DNA of 64,000 nucleotides from Phoebastria nigripes (GCA_035582835.1 JAYKAV010001997.1:540526-604525); one strand, 5' to 3'; shown: positions 36,701-51,957, counted from the stretch's first letter. Notes: generated by a model from the letters alone, not told the origin. A program made the numbers and translations.

Positions 36701-39299
36701 GTATGACTTACGTTTCCTACGTCTTGGATGGCAACTTTCATTAGTAGGCAGTTAGATGAAAAGGAGACACCATTGCTAATTTCCCTCTTTCAGGTGACAT
36801 CCTGAGCATATCTAGTAGAAAAACAATGCATCTAGGGCTCTCAAGACCTGTAGATTATTGAGCACAAAGATGGGGCAGAAAATACCCTTTTACACTCCTA
36901 GTCCATGCTTCAGATTCCTAGATGCTATGACAAAATTTTAAATAGTAACAAAATAAACAAGGATAGGCTCTTTATAGGACTCCTGGGTAAAGACTGGGTT
37001 GCTAGAGAAGTCCTGCAAAAAATTTTGGCTAGATACAGCCTGGCTTTTCAAATTCAAGTGGAGTTTTGCTATCAACTCAAATGAGGTTCTCTCCCATGTT
37101 ATACCTTGCTTTTGTACATAACATCACATGGTCATTGTGTTAGACAACGCCGTCTTGACATCATATCATTAATCAATTAACTTGATTTGACTGTTTTAGT
37201 AATTTCTTATCATATCATCGATTTAGAATAAAATATGTAACGGGGATTGTTTGGTTCTGTTGTTTTGAAAGAGTTGGGTATAATTCAGCAAAAAGGTAAA
37301 AATAATGCAGCAGGCAACAAAAACTGACAAGAGCCCCATTAGGATTNACTTCTGAATGTCCACCTAAAATTGCAACCCATCAGAAATCAAATTTTTCTTC
37401 CATAGTCTTCTATATACCAACATACATCATTTATCTTTTTGGTAATTCAGCCAGTACCTGAATATATCAGAATCTAGAGTTCTTAACATTTCTGTTTTTC
37501 CAACTTTTTTCATATAGGCAGTTAGGTAGGGTACTGTGACTTTCAGTTGTAGCACATTAGGTGGTGTGAACACAGTAGCTGTTACTGCCTTCACCTGAAT
37601 GGTACCTAATCCTGAAGGATTCAGAAATGAAACAACTGGGTGCCAGTTTTTCTCGGTAGAACTAGGCAAGCTTTTGATCTCGTTATGATCTCCAGAAGCT
37701 GCTCCTGAAAGTACACTGGATGTGAAAGCCCTCCAGAAATTAATTTCCCTGCTTTTGAAGTGACATAGTTACCTCCTTAGCTTCAACTTGTTCTGCAAAG
37801 GCCTTCTGCATGGTGGAGACATTGGGCAAGGACAGGCTAATGTGCAGAAGCTGGTCAGGAGAAAGATGCAACACTATGTGTGTTCCTCAGCCTGCAATTC
37901 TCACACAGCCAATGTGTTTGGATGAATGATGGCTTCTTGTAGAAACTGTCAGCCTGGGAAATAGAAGCCATACACTTTCCAATAACTTAGAAAATAACCA
38001 CCCTCTCTGTGAGGGAAAGGGTCTGATGATCAAAAATACTTCCTATGAATTTAGCACTGTTAAGTTATCAGGATGCTGAGCAGATACCATAGTCATATAA
38101 AACTAGAGGGGTGTTTTGTACCTAATATCCCCCAAAGGAAAAAAACTGTCCTAAATGAGAAGTAATCCTTAACCAACCGCTCACATACCTACAGGTGCAG
38201 GTAGAACACACCATTTGTTTAATATCAATATGAAATTCTTCTATCAAGTGCTCGGTCACCCATAATCCTGAACATATCAGTCTATGTCATAACTGGCACA
38301 TACCAACCAGAATGTTCATCTGGAAAAAATATATGCCACAAATTATCCCTGACATGCTGACATTTTCCCTTCTCTCATTTGCACTTTCAACTGAAAACAA
38401 TTTGCCAGCTAAACTATTATTAATAATGTTGCCCAAATACCATGTATATTACTGGTTGCACAGAAGTTGTGAGAAAACATTCAGCCTTTTGTCTGAAAAA
38501 CCTGACCCACTGATCACTTTCTGCTACCATAAAATGCTTCTGTTCCAGAATTACCAGCCAAAGTCAGATCCTGTGCCTCCACAGTTAGCAGGCAGAGCAG
38601 AGCCTCCTTCTGTGGGGTGGAAAGAAGGGATATGTAATACTTCTTACGCAGCTCCCCTTACAACAAGCTGATAGTTTGTGTAAGGCTAGGCACTTTCCCT
38701 TCAATGAACCCCATCTATTACTCTTCTCACAATTTAATGGACAGCTGATATTGCTACCATAATTTTACATTCAAATTAAAATAAAATATGCATAAACCGA
38801 GTTCTGTTTTGTTCTTTCTTTAATTTATTTGTGAAGATGTATGTAAAAGACTAACAGAAACAAAAGTTTCACCTTCCCCAAAACAAGTCAATGACTCCAT
38901 TTCTCTGCCTGATGAGATGAAAAACTACATGAATCCAAGACGGGTGCTAGTGTCACTGCTCAATGCACTTCTGGAAGATGCTCAAAGTGACGAGCACGGC
39001 AAGAGAACCTGCGTAGAACGTAACAGATGAAAATCTAGCACAGAAAATAAACAGAGCTCTGGACTCAAGCAACTAACATGAAAGAGCTGTTGGTACAGGT
39101 TTGCCTACAACAGCATTTTGGGCACTGGCTTGGCCTGTACGCGCCAGCGCAACAGGCAATCTCTTCTTCCTAGTGCCAGGACATTCTGATAACAACTTTG
39201 AACAGAGAAGCATTAATGGTCAGGGACATCTGAACAATGTTTAAGACATCGTTTTAGTCACATCACTGCATTGTACACCTATGATAATAATGCCCACCA

Positions 39300-39462
39300 T
39301 CCAGTTACATGTCTGCATAGCTCTTATGCTTTCAAAGGAGAAAAACACTTTCTGCAGGGGCAGAGAGAGATGAAGAGATATACTGAAGGTGACAAGTAAG
39401 GAATCAGCGATCCCAGGAAGGGAACTCAAGCCCCAGCTGAGCAGTCTGGGACCTACTCAGAA
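39300..39462 (-). mobile_element. Possible decayed MIR-like SINE fragment
   Basis: The plus strand resembles the reverse complement of MIR. A GCAGGGGCAGAGAGAGATGAAGAG-like stretch (gapped match) leads to TGAAGGTGACAAGTAAGGAATCAG, then ATCCCAGGAAGGGAACTCAA and GCAGTCTGGGACC, which recall the MIR phrases for AAGGTCACACAGC, GGGATTCGAACCC and GCAGTCTGGCTCC. Divergence is high and the edges are uncertain. Confidence 0.35.
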
Positions 39463-42400
39463 TATGTGGAAACCTCTTTTCTCTGCGGTAATGAATGGTG
39501 AAAAGGACGCACACATTTGTCAATAGATAGTGCTGCACTCCATGTCAAAGTGGTGCTATAATTGGCATCCAGCAGCCTCCGCATAAGGCCACATGGTTAG
39601 AAGAAATTGCTAAATTATTTGACTTGTAAACCCAGTTTGAAATGCTAACTGCAGAGTATTTGTCTGAGTGATAAACTCTTTAAGGGGAAACCTTTGATCT
39701 CCAGTCAAGTAAAGACCCTTAAAAGTCCTGAAGTCTGGAGTAGCCAGCCCTAAAGACCTTTGTTTGCAGCCATCGCTGGAAGAGGGGGAGGGAAAAAGCA
39801 TTTTGCACAGTGATTGCCCAGAAGTTTGGCTTTGCTTGTAAAGCTGGAAGGTAAAAGGCTGTGCAGCTCCCTTCCCTCCCCCCAACAAAAAAGGTTATCC
39901 AGCTTTATGGTATAAGGCAGTCCTTAACTTTAAACTAATGACTTGGGCTTAGCAAAGAAGATTGTAATCTGCAAAAAAGGTTTCTAGACAGTGAATTTTC
40001 TCGTTCATGAAAAAACATTTTTAAGATCAAATTTTAAGTGGCCTGTGGTATCCCTTAAGTATGGCATGTTGCAATACATTTTTGGTTTCTAGCATTGAAA
40101 TGGGAAAGGGTTCAATCTGCATGCTAGTTCTGGTAGAAACACTTAGTCACTTCATCACCGAGTTCAGATCAACAGGGCCAAAGCTTGCACGTGTGCTAAC
40201 CGTCATTCTTCAGCATCACTCAAACTAAAAGCAGCAGAGTGCTGGGCTGCCACTGCAGTCCTCTCAGCAGAGTAAGAGGACAGTTGAACCATATGTGAAC
40301 TCTCTCCTGCCACCGCACAGGCAACAGGAGACAGGCAGGGTTACTAACCTTTTCTGCCTCCTGAGTTTATTCATGGACAATATTCTTAATTTCCAAAATT
40401 CCTTGTGGAAGGAACTAGAGTTAAAAAAAATCTACCAGAAATTGGTAAGGCCGGAGTGACACTCCTCCTACTTCCTCCTGTGTCCTTTCACCACCACCCC
40501 GCCCCGGACAAAAGTTCACAGCTGACTAGCAATGTCTGTGAACGGCAGATCTTTTACCGCTGGCTTTAGCCTCTGCTGCGCTCCCAAATGGGATGGTGTT
40601 GCTTGATGGGGTCATCTGTTTACTTAAAACAGGACTGGGATCAAAAGTTCATTTTCATAGACCATTAAAGGACAATGATATATTAACAACTTCAGCCACT
40701 GCTGAGTTGGGCTGGATGTGACTCATAGGTGAATGACACCATATGCCAGCCACCCTGTTTCTTACAAGATTTATTTCAAGTACCTTTCCTATACCTCTCA
40801 GGGAATATGGAAACAGCCGTCTTCCATACCAATCTAGAAGGTGTACCTGTAGGCAATCTCTGACACATTATCTTCCCCTTAGAGGTCACTAGTGATTCAT
40901 TACAGCATATTTACAGACATCCCACCAGCCACTTGGATTTGTTTCAATGAATCAGTAACACTCAATTTCTGACGAGCAAAATCTTACTCATCTTCCACTT
41001 TTTTGGTCACAAGGAAAACTCTGAGAGACTTACTGCTTGTGGAGCATTAAATATTAAAGTCAGCACTTGTGATCCAGACAGAGGGTGAGGGAGAGAGAGA
41101 AAGAAAATAATGAGAAAGGGTGAAAATGTAAGTAATTTCCAAGTCTTCAGACAGCAGAACTGAAAAAGTGAGCAACAATTCACATTGCTTCCAACAGGCA
41201 GCCCCCTGAAAAGGGGAAGAAATATGACAGTGAATAATTTTTGGTGTAAAAGCCTGAATTATTTAGGCTTTTAAATTATTTGACAGTGTTTTTGCCAATT
41301 AACCATAAAAGCTCTGGTCCAATTGAGAGTTAAGGCAAATTTCTACAGAAACACAAAGGAAGACTTCCTTAATCAAATAGGGACACTCAGAGCATGCAGC
41401 TGACTGACACATCTGCTGAAGGCCCAGCATCTGCCTGTAAAAAATTCATTTTCTCCTGGAAAAAGTGAGATTTTTTTTGTGTCTCATGGCATGTTAAACA
41501 CTCAAGAGAAAGTAAGGGCCCAGGTCACCAAATCCCACCCTCCTCCACACAGCCACCCAGTGCACAGCTAACTCCAAGAAGACATGGACCCCTCCCTGTC
41601 TGCAGCTTCAGCTGTCAGTTCTTCCCACGCAGGACAGGTCCTGCCCAGCTCTCCAAACCCCGCTCCAAAGCCAAAGCCTCAGGTCTTTAATAACACGTCG
41701 TAAGGTCTCTTCTCAACTCGAGGGTGTTTCTCCCTCTGTGGTATGGTGTGTTTTGACTACCCCATCAAATCCACTAGAAAATGCCAAGGAATGGTGTAGA
41801 CCAGTGCCAGACCCTTCTTCAACTGGAGGAAAATCAGAAAACTGGGAAGGGAGAAGTGGGAAAGCCTTGTGCCCTGGGCAGCACCAGCACAGCTTAAGGG
41901 ACTTCTGCTACGGTCTGTAGATCACACAAGTGTCTGGTGGCACCCATTAACTGCTTTCAGCATAACAATGGCTCTTTCTCATCTCTGCCCATCCTCCCTG
42001 TCCCAGTTAAATGAGCTATTTCCCAGACAAATAGACTGGAGAGACTGCCTTCACTAGGGGTAGGAGACCGGGGAAGGGAATTCAGATGGGAGTGGTGGGA
42101 GCCTACTGGCAGAGGTGGGGAGACGGGGCCACCCTGAGCACTGCTATGGGAGATGAGGGGAAAGGGAAAGCCTGCCAGTAGGAAAGCCTGGTACAGGGGA
42201 GAGATGTGCAGGGAGCATGACAGGACATGAAACCACGTTTACCCTCTGTCCAGAGATCTGCAGGAGGGAAGGGAAGCCACAGTGCAGGGGCAGATATTAG
42301 GGATCAGGGACATGCAGGAGGTCAAAGAAGGACAGGAAAGGAGGAAGCTGACAGGGAGGTGGCCCTGCTGCCTGCACCAGCTCAGCCTACAGGAGCTGCA

Positions 42401-45400
42401 AAGTACACAAGTGTTCAGTAAAACCAGCAGGCAAAGGGCTAGGTTTCTGCTCTCCTCACTTACTGTTTTCTTAGCATACCTATGTCCTCTCCATCTGAAG
42501 AAGTTGAGCAGGCAGGAGGGCAGCCACACTCATCTTGTCCTGTGCTGGTGGCCTGAGCCTGCCCCTGCCCCTTTTCTGCTTTGGCTGCAAGGACAGTGCA
42601 TCTGATCCAGAAGCTTCTTCTGAAATCCTTGTGCTTCCTCCAGCCTTTGGGAAAAACAAGCAAACAAGGAGCAGCAGCCAGGTGGGACACACACTGTGCT
42701 TTAGAGGTGACAGGGCAAACTTCAATTCCACAGTGTAGCTGTGTTTCTTTGCCTGGTGTAGGTAACGTGAAGATAAAAAACATTTTACATATTTCTACCT
42801 GACTTGATATAGCTAGATGTATAACTATATACATTTGTATAGCGTGGGTAAATATTTCTATGTCTAACCTGACTGCAGACTTCATGCCGTCAGATAAAGC
42901 AAGCAGTCAGTTTTAAGGTATTCAGGAATACAAGATTGGTTTGTAATACCACTATTGTATTTTTGCCACTTCTGCTGAAAACAACTGTTCCAAAACCACA
43001 GCCAGCCACAGTGATACAGCAGAGCCCAGAAGTAGGGCTTTGAGAAGTATGAAGTTCAGTATATGAAGAAAGAATAGCAAGACAAAGACTTAATTTGTTA
43101 AAAGACATTGGGCCAAATCTTTCTTTACAGCAATGTTAATTCTAGGAAAGCAATTCTCAAAATAATTCAAAGAAAACCACTTTGAGTCTGCGTCACTGTA
43201 AGCCAGCTCAGGTATGATAGCTGTAAAGTAAAAAGCTTTGAGACCATTATTACTGGTGTATCTAACAGCTGTAACTCAACAGTGACCTCCTAAGCATCTT
43301 TGCCAAGGCAGCCACCCTGGGGATTGAACCTACTATTTTCTCCTGTAAGAGTTTTGTTTACAACCCTGCTCTCCTCTTCTGGGGGTAAGAAACAAACCTC
43401 TCTGTGAAGTGTGAGGTTGCACCCTTCTTGAAACAAGGNTGCTGGCCCTATGAAACTCTTGAGTGGCAGGGCAGGAGGAGAGAAACCCCTCCAGTACTGC
43501 ACAGCTGCTTGGTCGGCTGGCTGAGCTGCGTTAGGCGTGAGTCCTGCAAAGGAGACTCATCTTGGGGCTCCCTTTGAACGCAGAGGGTTCGCTGGGAAGC
43601 AGCTGTCAGGGAGAACACGGTAGCAATGGCACCTCTTTTGCCACCCAGAGGCCAGGGCTAGGACACATGGTGGCAGTCTGGCATGTTCAGAGAAGGTCTC
43701 TGGTTTAGTAAGGCCAACTGTGAGGTCTGCCCGGTTTTGTAGAAGATGAGATGTAATGTTGCATCCTGCCCAAATCTTTCACACCAGTCCTTTCCCTCCT
43801 TGTGCCTTTCCTAAACTCTCCACTGTCCCACATTCAGAGTGAAACTACAGAGTAGGATCTTTTGGCATGAAAGATAGCCTGACACTGAAAGTGTGGCCTC
43901 ATGGGCCACTGCAATGAAAATCCTGTTTTAACGGAAATTGTTCATTGCCATCAATACACAGGGACTAGAAGATTAATGCACCGCCGTATTGTCACAACCC
44001 GGAGAGGGCAGACAGCCTTGGGGAAGACAGTGAAAGCATATTTGGGAACATTTTGATCGTAGACCTCCTCAAACGTAATTCTCTGCTGAAAGGATGAAGC
44101 TGATCAGTGCTGCAATCAGAACATTACTGGCAGGCGCTGACTCAGCCTTTCCCGGATATCTCCTTCCCAATCCAGCTGCTCCTTAACTCCCTATTACACA
44201 CGTACTGATGCTTCTGTACGCAGGACAAGCTTGCTTGTACATGCACCTCTGCTCACCCTTTCCGCAGGCTGCAGTAGCAAGGAAGTTAGCTGAGGGCGTA
44301 CTCAGAGGAAGAATGCTTCCTGGAGAGAGTTTGCAGCACAGTTTCCCCCTTTTCTGTCCAAGTGCGGTCTCTTCAAGATGCCCCTTCTTAACATCGCTGT
44401 GACTTTCTTTTCCCCTTCATGCTGTAACACTGGTGCTGAATTTTGATGAGACAAAACCAGGTGCAGCCCGTGGCATTTATTTATTTAGAAGCAAATGCAA
44501 CATTTTGGTAAGTGTTTTGGAGTTAGAGAAGAATGCTAGGTCAGCTGCTTCTCTCAATCCAGAATGAGTTCTTATATTTTTATGTGGTCAATTAAAGGAA
44601 ATACTTGCCTTGAATCCACAACTGTGTTTTTTCTTTTAGATATTCCAGACACTTTTGGTCTTACATTAAAGTTAACATTAGCTCTTTTTATAATTCATAC
44701 AGTAGCCACAGGCACCAAAAAAAAAAAGTTAATTTCTTAACTGTAGCTTTCCTCTTTTTATGTTTGCAATTTCAATTAAGTGTTCTAAATAACTGACAAC
44801 ATGGAATATAAAACATTCCTGCAACAATGTAGGTCTAACAGCAATTACGTTGATTTACTCTGGACCATGTTAAGTTCAGGGAGTAGGATAAAGAGACAAG
44901 AGTTTAAAACTTCTTTCACACTGATGTAATAAATTCAGTACATTGCTTTAAAGTTAGGGCAAAATAGCTGGTAACTGAAAGTCGAAAAACCCCTTGTTTT
45001 GTTTTCCACTGTGATAGAAAACAATAGATTATGGGAAAGTTCTTCAGAAGGTGATCAGAGGAAAAGTTCACCAGCATCTATCATGGACTGTGTCTCTGTG
45101 GCCTGCTGGGATAGGAGGGAGGGACATAAAGGTGTCAGCAGTTGAACTGATACGGTAAATCACAGTAGGGCTAGTAAAGCGCAATGGCAGCCTAGTGTAA
45201 ATGCCTTCAGACTTCTATTTCTTCTCCGAGGTTGTACTCAGGACACGTCCCCTCTTTGTGACCTTATCTCTGGGGCAGTGGGTTGTGCACTGGTCTCTCC
45301 TCTTTAGTTTATGAGGACTAATCCATTTGCAGGTTAATAAAAGGTGAAAAGAACAATCACCAAGGAGCCACCAAAATAAACAAGTAGTACCTTTGACTGC

Positions 45401-48061
45401 TTAAGGATTCTCGGTTTTCCTCATCAGCATGCTCAGCCCGTCTCCTCTCTCTCCTTCTAAATATTTTGANAATAAATACATCTCTAAACTGTTGATTAAA
45501 GAAAGTACTAACAGTATGCAAAACAGGAGAATGATAAGACAATTCCATGAAAAGTGGATGGTTCCACTTTGCAGGCATGTAACTAGTCTTTGTAAAATGT
45601 ACTTTTCTGTGTATNTCCCCGTGGTTGAAATTTGCAATTTTTTCTAGAAATGCTGACTGACAGTGCATTTCAGTGATCAGTGTGCTCTCAGTCCCAGTTA
45701 GAGGAAAGGTTCTCTCAGAAATGTCACAAATCTGAGCCATTTCATTTCATACAATGAGCAAAAAGGTCACGACATGCTGTTACTTCAAGCAATCTGTTGA
45801 TAAGATTAATGAACTTTTCTCTTTAACTGCTAGATTTATAATGCATGCGCTCGCTTGCTGCAGTGCTGTAGGCAGCATCATTAACATCAATAATGTATAT
45901 TTAATATAATGACACCGAAGAGCAAGAGAAGTCAGGACAAGAAGGATGACACTAGGGTGAAAATCACCTGTGTGTTATGCAGCCAGGGCTGTGGTGCGGT
46001 GCTGGAGCAGTGGGGCTGTTTGCCTCGCTGGTCATTCCCCTTTGTTCCCACCCTATCTCCTTCCATTCTTGTCAAAGTTAAGGACAATTCACAAAAGAGG
46101 AGGCTGTTGCCAGGTCAGGGAGCAGTTTCTGATTACTCTGTGGTCCCTAGGCTTCCAAGGGAAGCTTCGGAGAGAAGCAGGGTGTTTTATGAGTAGGTGT
46201 GTGATGTAGACTTCTAAGTAAGAGGGAAAAAACCCAACCCTATTCACGCAGGCTGGCACTACTATAGCTAGCAGGGCACTATCCAGTCCCCTCCTTCCTT
46301 TACCATAGGTTACAGACAGGTTGTTAATTCGGAGGGGCCTAAATATAAAATAAAGGCTATTAGGTAAAGCATACCACAGTCCCTTGCTTCTTTCAGTCAA
46401 TTAAGTCAGCAAGCCAAGAAAACCAAGACCTACCATCGTTCCACTGCAAATTCAGATCTAATCCTGAAAAGATGTTTGTTCTGCTGACATTTTACACAGA
46501 AAAGCAGTATATTTTGAGATACAGATATATTAAATTAATGTTGACCCTATACATCTAAAGCAGAAAAAACCCCAAAACTAAGTTGGTGCTCTTCCCTTAA
46601 AACAGTGATTCCTGGAGGAAGGTATTTCATTTAAAGCAGCATTAACAAAGATGACTTAACACAATCTTGGTAGATGTGTGCAAAGGCACATCTCCTCCTT
46701 GACACTGATCTTTTCAGCTCCCAACCACCTCAGAAAGTTACTGACCTGCCTCCTACCCGAAAGAGTGCAAATGGGACTGCCTTTTGGTTACTTTTATCTC
46801 TGAGGAGATCCTGTGAGGGGCCCTCAGCTCTGGAATTTATTCCCCACTTTGCTTGAAAACAGCCTCCAACAATCTTTGACCTTCTAGGTAAGCTGTGAGG
46901 CCCAAATCCAAGGATTTGTTTTGGGAGAGGCATAAGAAAGGTTGGCATTTGTGCGTGTGGTAAGAAAGCATGTTGTCAATAGCTGATTTAGTCCTTGGTT
47001 TATAATTTTCTCGTGTTGTGGTAGTTATCCTGTATGGCAGCGTAAACTTAACCCATGGAGACTTAGGCTTTCCTAAATGGTCATAAATTGGGAAAAAAAC
47101 ATGCGCTGAAATCAACCAGTGAATGAATGATTGTGTGTTTGTGAACAAAATGACCTGGCAAACAAGTACGTCATAAGTCACTTTTGTTAAAATGATCCTT
47201 CTAGCCTTGCAAATCACACAAGTTCTGCATGGGTCTCTGGGGCACTAACAGCATACACGAGTGAAACAGCATTGTTGGGACTGCTGATAAAGGAACAAAT
47301 AACACTTTAATTAACTGAGAATACTTAAAATGTTGCCCTGCCTATGTTACAACTGCAAGGCGAGCTGTAAACACCTATTAAAACAGCACTGTTATGTCCT
47401 ACTACCAAACTTCTCTTGTCTGTCACCTTTTAAATATTCTAATCTGAGATTCTTTAAAAGCTGTCTCTGCTGCTCTTACTCTCTGGATGTAAACAGATTT
47501 GTTAAATATTTTATTTCTAACCCACCCACGAAGTTACATTCATTTACATAACTTAATGGGGGCTGCATTATTCATTGAACTTCTCATATAACATTTTTCA
47601 TAAGACATTATTAAACAAGTGAAGCAAGCCAGTCTAGTAATGAGCCTTCTCTAAACTTGCTGCCAGTTATGTTTCCTTTCTCCTAATCTATCACTCTAAT
47701 GGTTGCAACTAATAAACTTTTCAAATCTTTGCTGCTAATCTGTATATGTTTTGCATTGCATGCTGGATGTATAACTTGACAGAGAATTTACAATACAAAC
47801 CACCTGGCAAACAAAACTATCTGGATTAACAAATGCTATCCCAAACTATCCACTCTTTTTTGCTATAATAGAGAAGACAACTACATGTAACATAGTACCT
47901 TTAAGCCATAAATAAACTAACTAATTTGGGGCTGGAACATACCCTACTGAGCAGTATGTCCCAGACACAAGATTTGTGACTGCCTTTTATAATTTCAAAA
48001 CCATTGCCAAAAGTCAATAGATTGCAGTTTGATTTACGTGAATGTTCAGCAGAGACACAGC

Positions 48062-48096
48062 CTTGTATAGGATCCTATAGGCTTGTATAGGATCCT
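48062..48096. repeat. Short tandem duplication (20-bp period)
   Basis: CTTGTATAGGATCCT occurs twice (48062-48076 and 48082-48096), each with a BamHI-type GGATCC. Confidence 0.8.
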
Positions 48097-48706
48097 GTTA
48101 GACTGTTCTAGGAAAGATGGTATGTACTAAGTTTAAGGTAAAGAAATGCTGCAATTCTTGCACTTGGGCTACTTAATCTGTATTTGGAACTAAGTCAAAA
48201 GTGGTTGGATTTTCAGGGAGCCTAAGCAGTGCAGCTCCCTTTGAGACAGATAGCAAATTTTGAGAATTTATACCTCATAAAATCAATTCTAATGCTTAAA
48301 AAAAAAGAGAGAGATGGATCTAGGGGTCTAATTTTATGCATATTAGTTTTAAATGACTGGAGCATATTCTTTTATCAGCATCCACCCTCAACACTTCTGC
48401 CAATGTGTAGAATTAACAAAACACAGCAGTGTTCTGTTCTCAAAGATGACTAGACACAGATTTGTAAAAATAGATTTAAAAACTTCCTATAGCACTTAGG
48501 AAAGTACCACTTGAAAGTCAACGATGGAATATTTTACATATTATTAAGTATTTTTCTTGGTACCTCTCCAAAGGTTATTCTAAATCACTGATCAGAATAA
48601 AATAAGAAAACATACAGTAGATTGAAATGGGGTAGAAAGAAGGGCAACCTTTTTGTCAGCCTCTCTTCTTGCAAGGTCCAGGAAAAGACTCTTGTAGTAA
48701 AGGCAC

Positions 48707-48726
48707 AAAATAAAATAAAATAAAAT
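48707..48726. repeat. (AAAAT)n microsatellite
   Basis: Four copies of the unit AAAAT in tandem. Confidence 0.8.
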
Positions 48727-51700
48727 GTCAGAAAAGTAAGTGCAAAACCTTAAGTATACAAGGCTTCAGATGATACTGTCCCTTCAATAGGTGCTTTTAT
48801 GAACCAAAAGAAAAAATCCTTTCCCGGCTCAACGCTGAAAGTAACATGTCCTAGTTTCACTAGGACCAAATAAATAAATCTGGTCAAATTATTTTTAATC
48901 AAGCAATATATTTTTTATTTCCAATGAGTCTTTAGCATTCATTTGCACATTTTTTCCTTACTCATATAACCATTACCAAAATTCACTATTACCTGTTCTG
49001 ACTTTATCTGGAAATACTATTGCCTTTCAATCAGGAATTGATTTATCAAGCAGCATTCCTCAATGTCAATTTACACCAATGTCATTCTTTGATGTCATTT
49101 TTATTCAGGAATGGACATAGCTGTGTGTTGTTAAGAACCACACATTTAGCATCACATAGAGACTTCAGAAATTCTAAGCACCAGAGATGCTGCTGGCTGG
49201 TAGGAGCTATTATTCATGTGGGTTTAGGAGAGGCATGGGTTCCAGTAACCCACCTGACCCTCAGAGAAGAACCAGCATGTTACATATAAATCATGGGTTT
49301 TTACTCCAGGACCAAAGCATAGCACCTACTGAATCATGTGCATTTTTTTTGGAGAGAGACCTAGTCAAAGATCTTCCTTTTAAATGACAGGTTAACTAAG
49401 AGGAGGAATATGAAATATCCCAAAGAGGCCCAATTACAAGAAGGGAGTGAGCGCTCCCCACCAAATCTGGCCCTTCAACATGTTTCAGTTTGTGAGCCTC
49501 GGAGCACCAGTCACTTACAGTAACACACAGTAACACTTGCAAAAGGAAAGTTAGAGCATGGCTCTAGGAACTACCTGCTAGCAGCGGAGCAGGCTGAAGC
49601 AGCTGCTTCCTCTTCCTGCCTCCTCCATCTCCGCTGCAGCACCCCAGCACAAACAACGTTCACGCAGGGAGCTGGAGCAAGGACCTGGTGTGCCTGAAGA
49701 ACAGTGGGGGTTTTGGTAGATAATTTTTCAGCGAGGTCAGTTCCTGGATCCAGCATAATAAAAGGAGTAGAGGCTGGGGGTGCAGGAGCCGGTCAGCCCC
49801 TAAATAGCAGCCACAGTCTTAGTGGGTGCCCACGCCAGCCATGGCTGAGCTGGCAAAGCCACATACAATCATAGCAGAGCTCACCTGAAACTGGTCTGCA
49901 GCCAGCATCTAAGCTGTCAAGATACAGCTGCATAGAGGAGATTAGCAGGGGTTGTAAAACCTGCTCATGAAGTTGGGCAAATATTTTAGCAATTAACCCA
50001 CACTGAGCTCCATATTTCTGCAGCTATGCTGCTACCATTTCTTGGGATAGCTTGTTTAAAGCTAACTCCAAGATGCCTAAATTACACAGCAGTGACAGAC
50101 CGTTTCACTACAGAGATAAATTATACAGGGGCAGTACCTAACATAGGTTATGTTGTCATGATTTACAACAGCTGAGGATGTGCCCCCAGATGTCCAGACA
50201 AAATCAAATTAAGTATATGATTTTTTTCTCCAAACATAAAAGCCTTGCAAACTTGACTCAAAAATAAAAAAGGAAACAGAGAGATACATGTATGACCTTA
50301 GACTTACACTGTAAGTGTTCACATCCTCTATATTCTCCAGACGGCACTTAGATTCCCATTCTTTATAAAAACAAAATATAAAGTAAAATAATATGAAGGC
50401 TATGCAAAAAGTTCCCACATATAAAAAACTTCAATTAAAAATAAACAAAACATTTAAAGAATATCAGCATCTATTTGGATTTGCAGAATGTTGTAGTGTT
50501 AAGGAAGAAAATGTTAACGAGGGATACCAAGACAAGAGTCTTGCTGTTCTCCAGACTTCAGATCACCTCCAAATCAGGATCAGGGTTTGCAATTTTCCGC
50601 TACTATATTGGTAATAAAGGGGTCTTAAACTGAGATTATTCATCAAATCCCTGAAAAACATAATGGTACAAGAGGTTTGCATAGTAAAAATTATTTAAGA
50701 TTTTAAACATTGCCAAGAAGACTCCGGCACAATCTAAAAAGAATATCTTTTGTATTTTAAGACTACAAAAAATTGAATATGAAAAAGCCTTGATAGTTAC
50801 GCTCATATGCAGGTTGTATCTAAGGTCTTACATTAGAAGCTTATATATTTAAAATGCTAGCTGGAAACACATCAAATGTATTATAGAAACACTCCTTAAA
50901 AAAAAAAGCCAAAACCTCATAGATGCTATTAAACACCTGCAGCGATTTTGAGCAACTTAACTCCATCCTTAATTTTGACCTTGGGAGAACATAATGAAAA
51001 AGTGTCTATTTTCCAGGAGCAAACAAAAAATTAAATTAGTCTATATGGTGCTGTAAGTGTTTGTGACACTGAATTACATTGGTTTACTTTGTAGATGTTT
51101 ATAGAGTCAGCCTATGTTGTTTGACTTTTGAGGGAAGACTAATAGGTGTAGTAAGGGGGGGCGGGGGGGGAAGAGCACAAAAAACCTTATGGTTAAGCCA
51201 AAACAGGGGTCATGCCTAGGGCATTTTATCTGCCCTGCTTACACACCCCCGGGGAATTGCATCTCAACAGTTGATTCCATGTTAATCAATTCACATTAGT
51301 GCCTGCCTTTTAGTTTTCACTTTGCTGAATTCCAGGAAAGAAGTTCTTACACCAAATGCATGCTCTATCCCTGACCTCGTCAGAGCTGTCGCATTTCAAG
51401 AAGACATCACAGCAGATTTTATTTGCTCTATCAGCTGATAAAAGACACCTTCGTAAGTAAAGATTCATAGCCAGCAGACTGAACACGGAGCAAGATCCAG
51501 TGGTCTGTTTACACAGGTCAGCAGTAATAGGGGAGGAGAGGACCTTTATGGAATTTTTTTTCCTCGACCTATTTTCTCTAGCTACAGAGAAAGACTCATG
51601 TTACACATTATTCTCCGGCTTCCCTTTACTTTCTCATTTACAATGGCTCCAGATCATGTGCTTGATAAGGAGACCTGTAGCACTTGCTATCACTCCATAC

Positions 51701-51951
51701 TGTTTTCAGGGAGCGTGTATGTTTTTGCACTGCTCTTGCCACTTGCAGGCTAAAACTTAAAACAATTTACTATTCACAAGTGAGAACCACATTGCGGGTG
51801 AGAGGCAGGGGAGAGTTATGAGCATAGAAATAGCGAATAGCTCATTCACAAAGGCAGATCTGACTTTACATCCAAACCCTTTAGGNCCATTGGTTAAGCT
51901 ACTCTGTAGCATACATGCAGATCTTCATACAGAGGATCATCAAAAATAAAC

Positions 51952-51957
51952 TTTATT
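51952..51957 (-). terminator. CYP26A1: Candidate polyadenylation signal of CYP26A1
   Basis: AATAAA on the minus strand about 430 nt after the CYP26A1 stop codon. It is the first canonical hexamer downstream of the coding sequence. Cleavage would be expected 10-30 nt further left, near 51,925-51,940. Confidence 0.55.

Larger units (their letters stand above)
36701..51951. other. Gene-poor region downstream of CYP26A1
   Basis: No recognised gene. A somewhat GC-richer stretch (about 41,500-42,900) has overlapping open frames on both strands up to 141 codons, with no family resemblance. G-rich runs lie at about 51,155-51,171. A TATA-like ATAAAAGG lies at about 49,758 near a GC-richer patch (49,560-49,860), too weak to call a promoter. 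Confidence 0.4.

Noticed and set aside
38312..38671. 119-codon plus-strand open frame
   Set aside because: No recognisable domain, splice context or promoter, and it is within chance length.
1..51950. Search for MYOF exons, the expected neighbour
   Set aside because: No ferlin C2, FerI/DysF or C-terminal transmembrane-anchor coding sequence was recognised on the plus strand. The gene probably lies further left.
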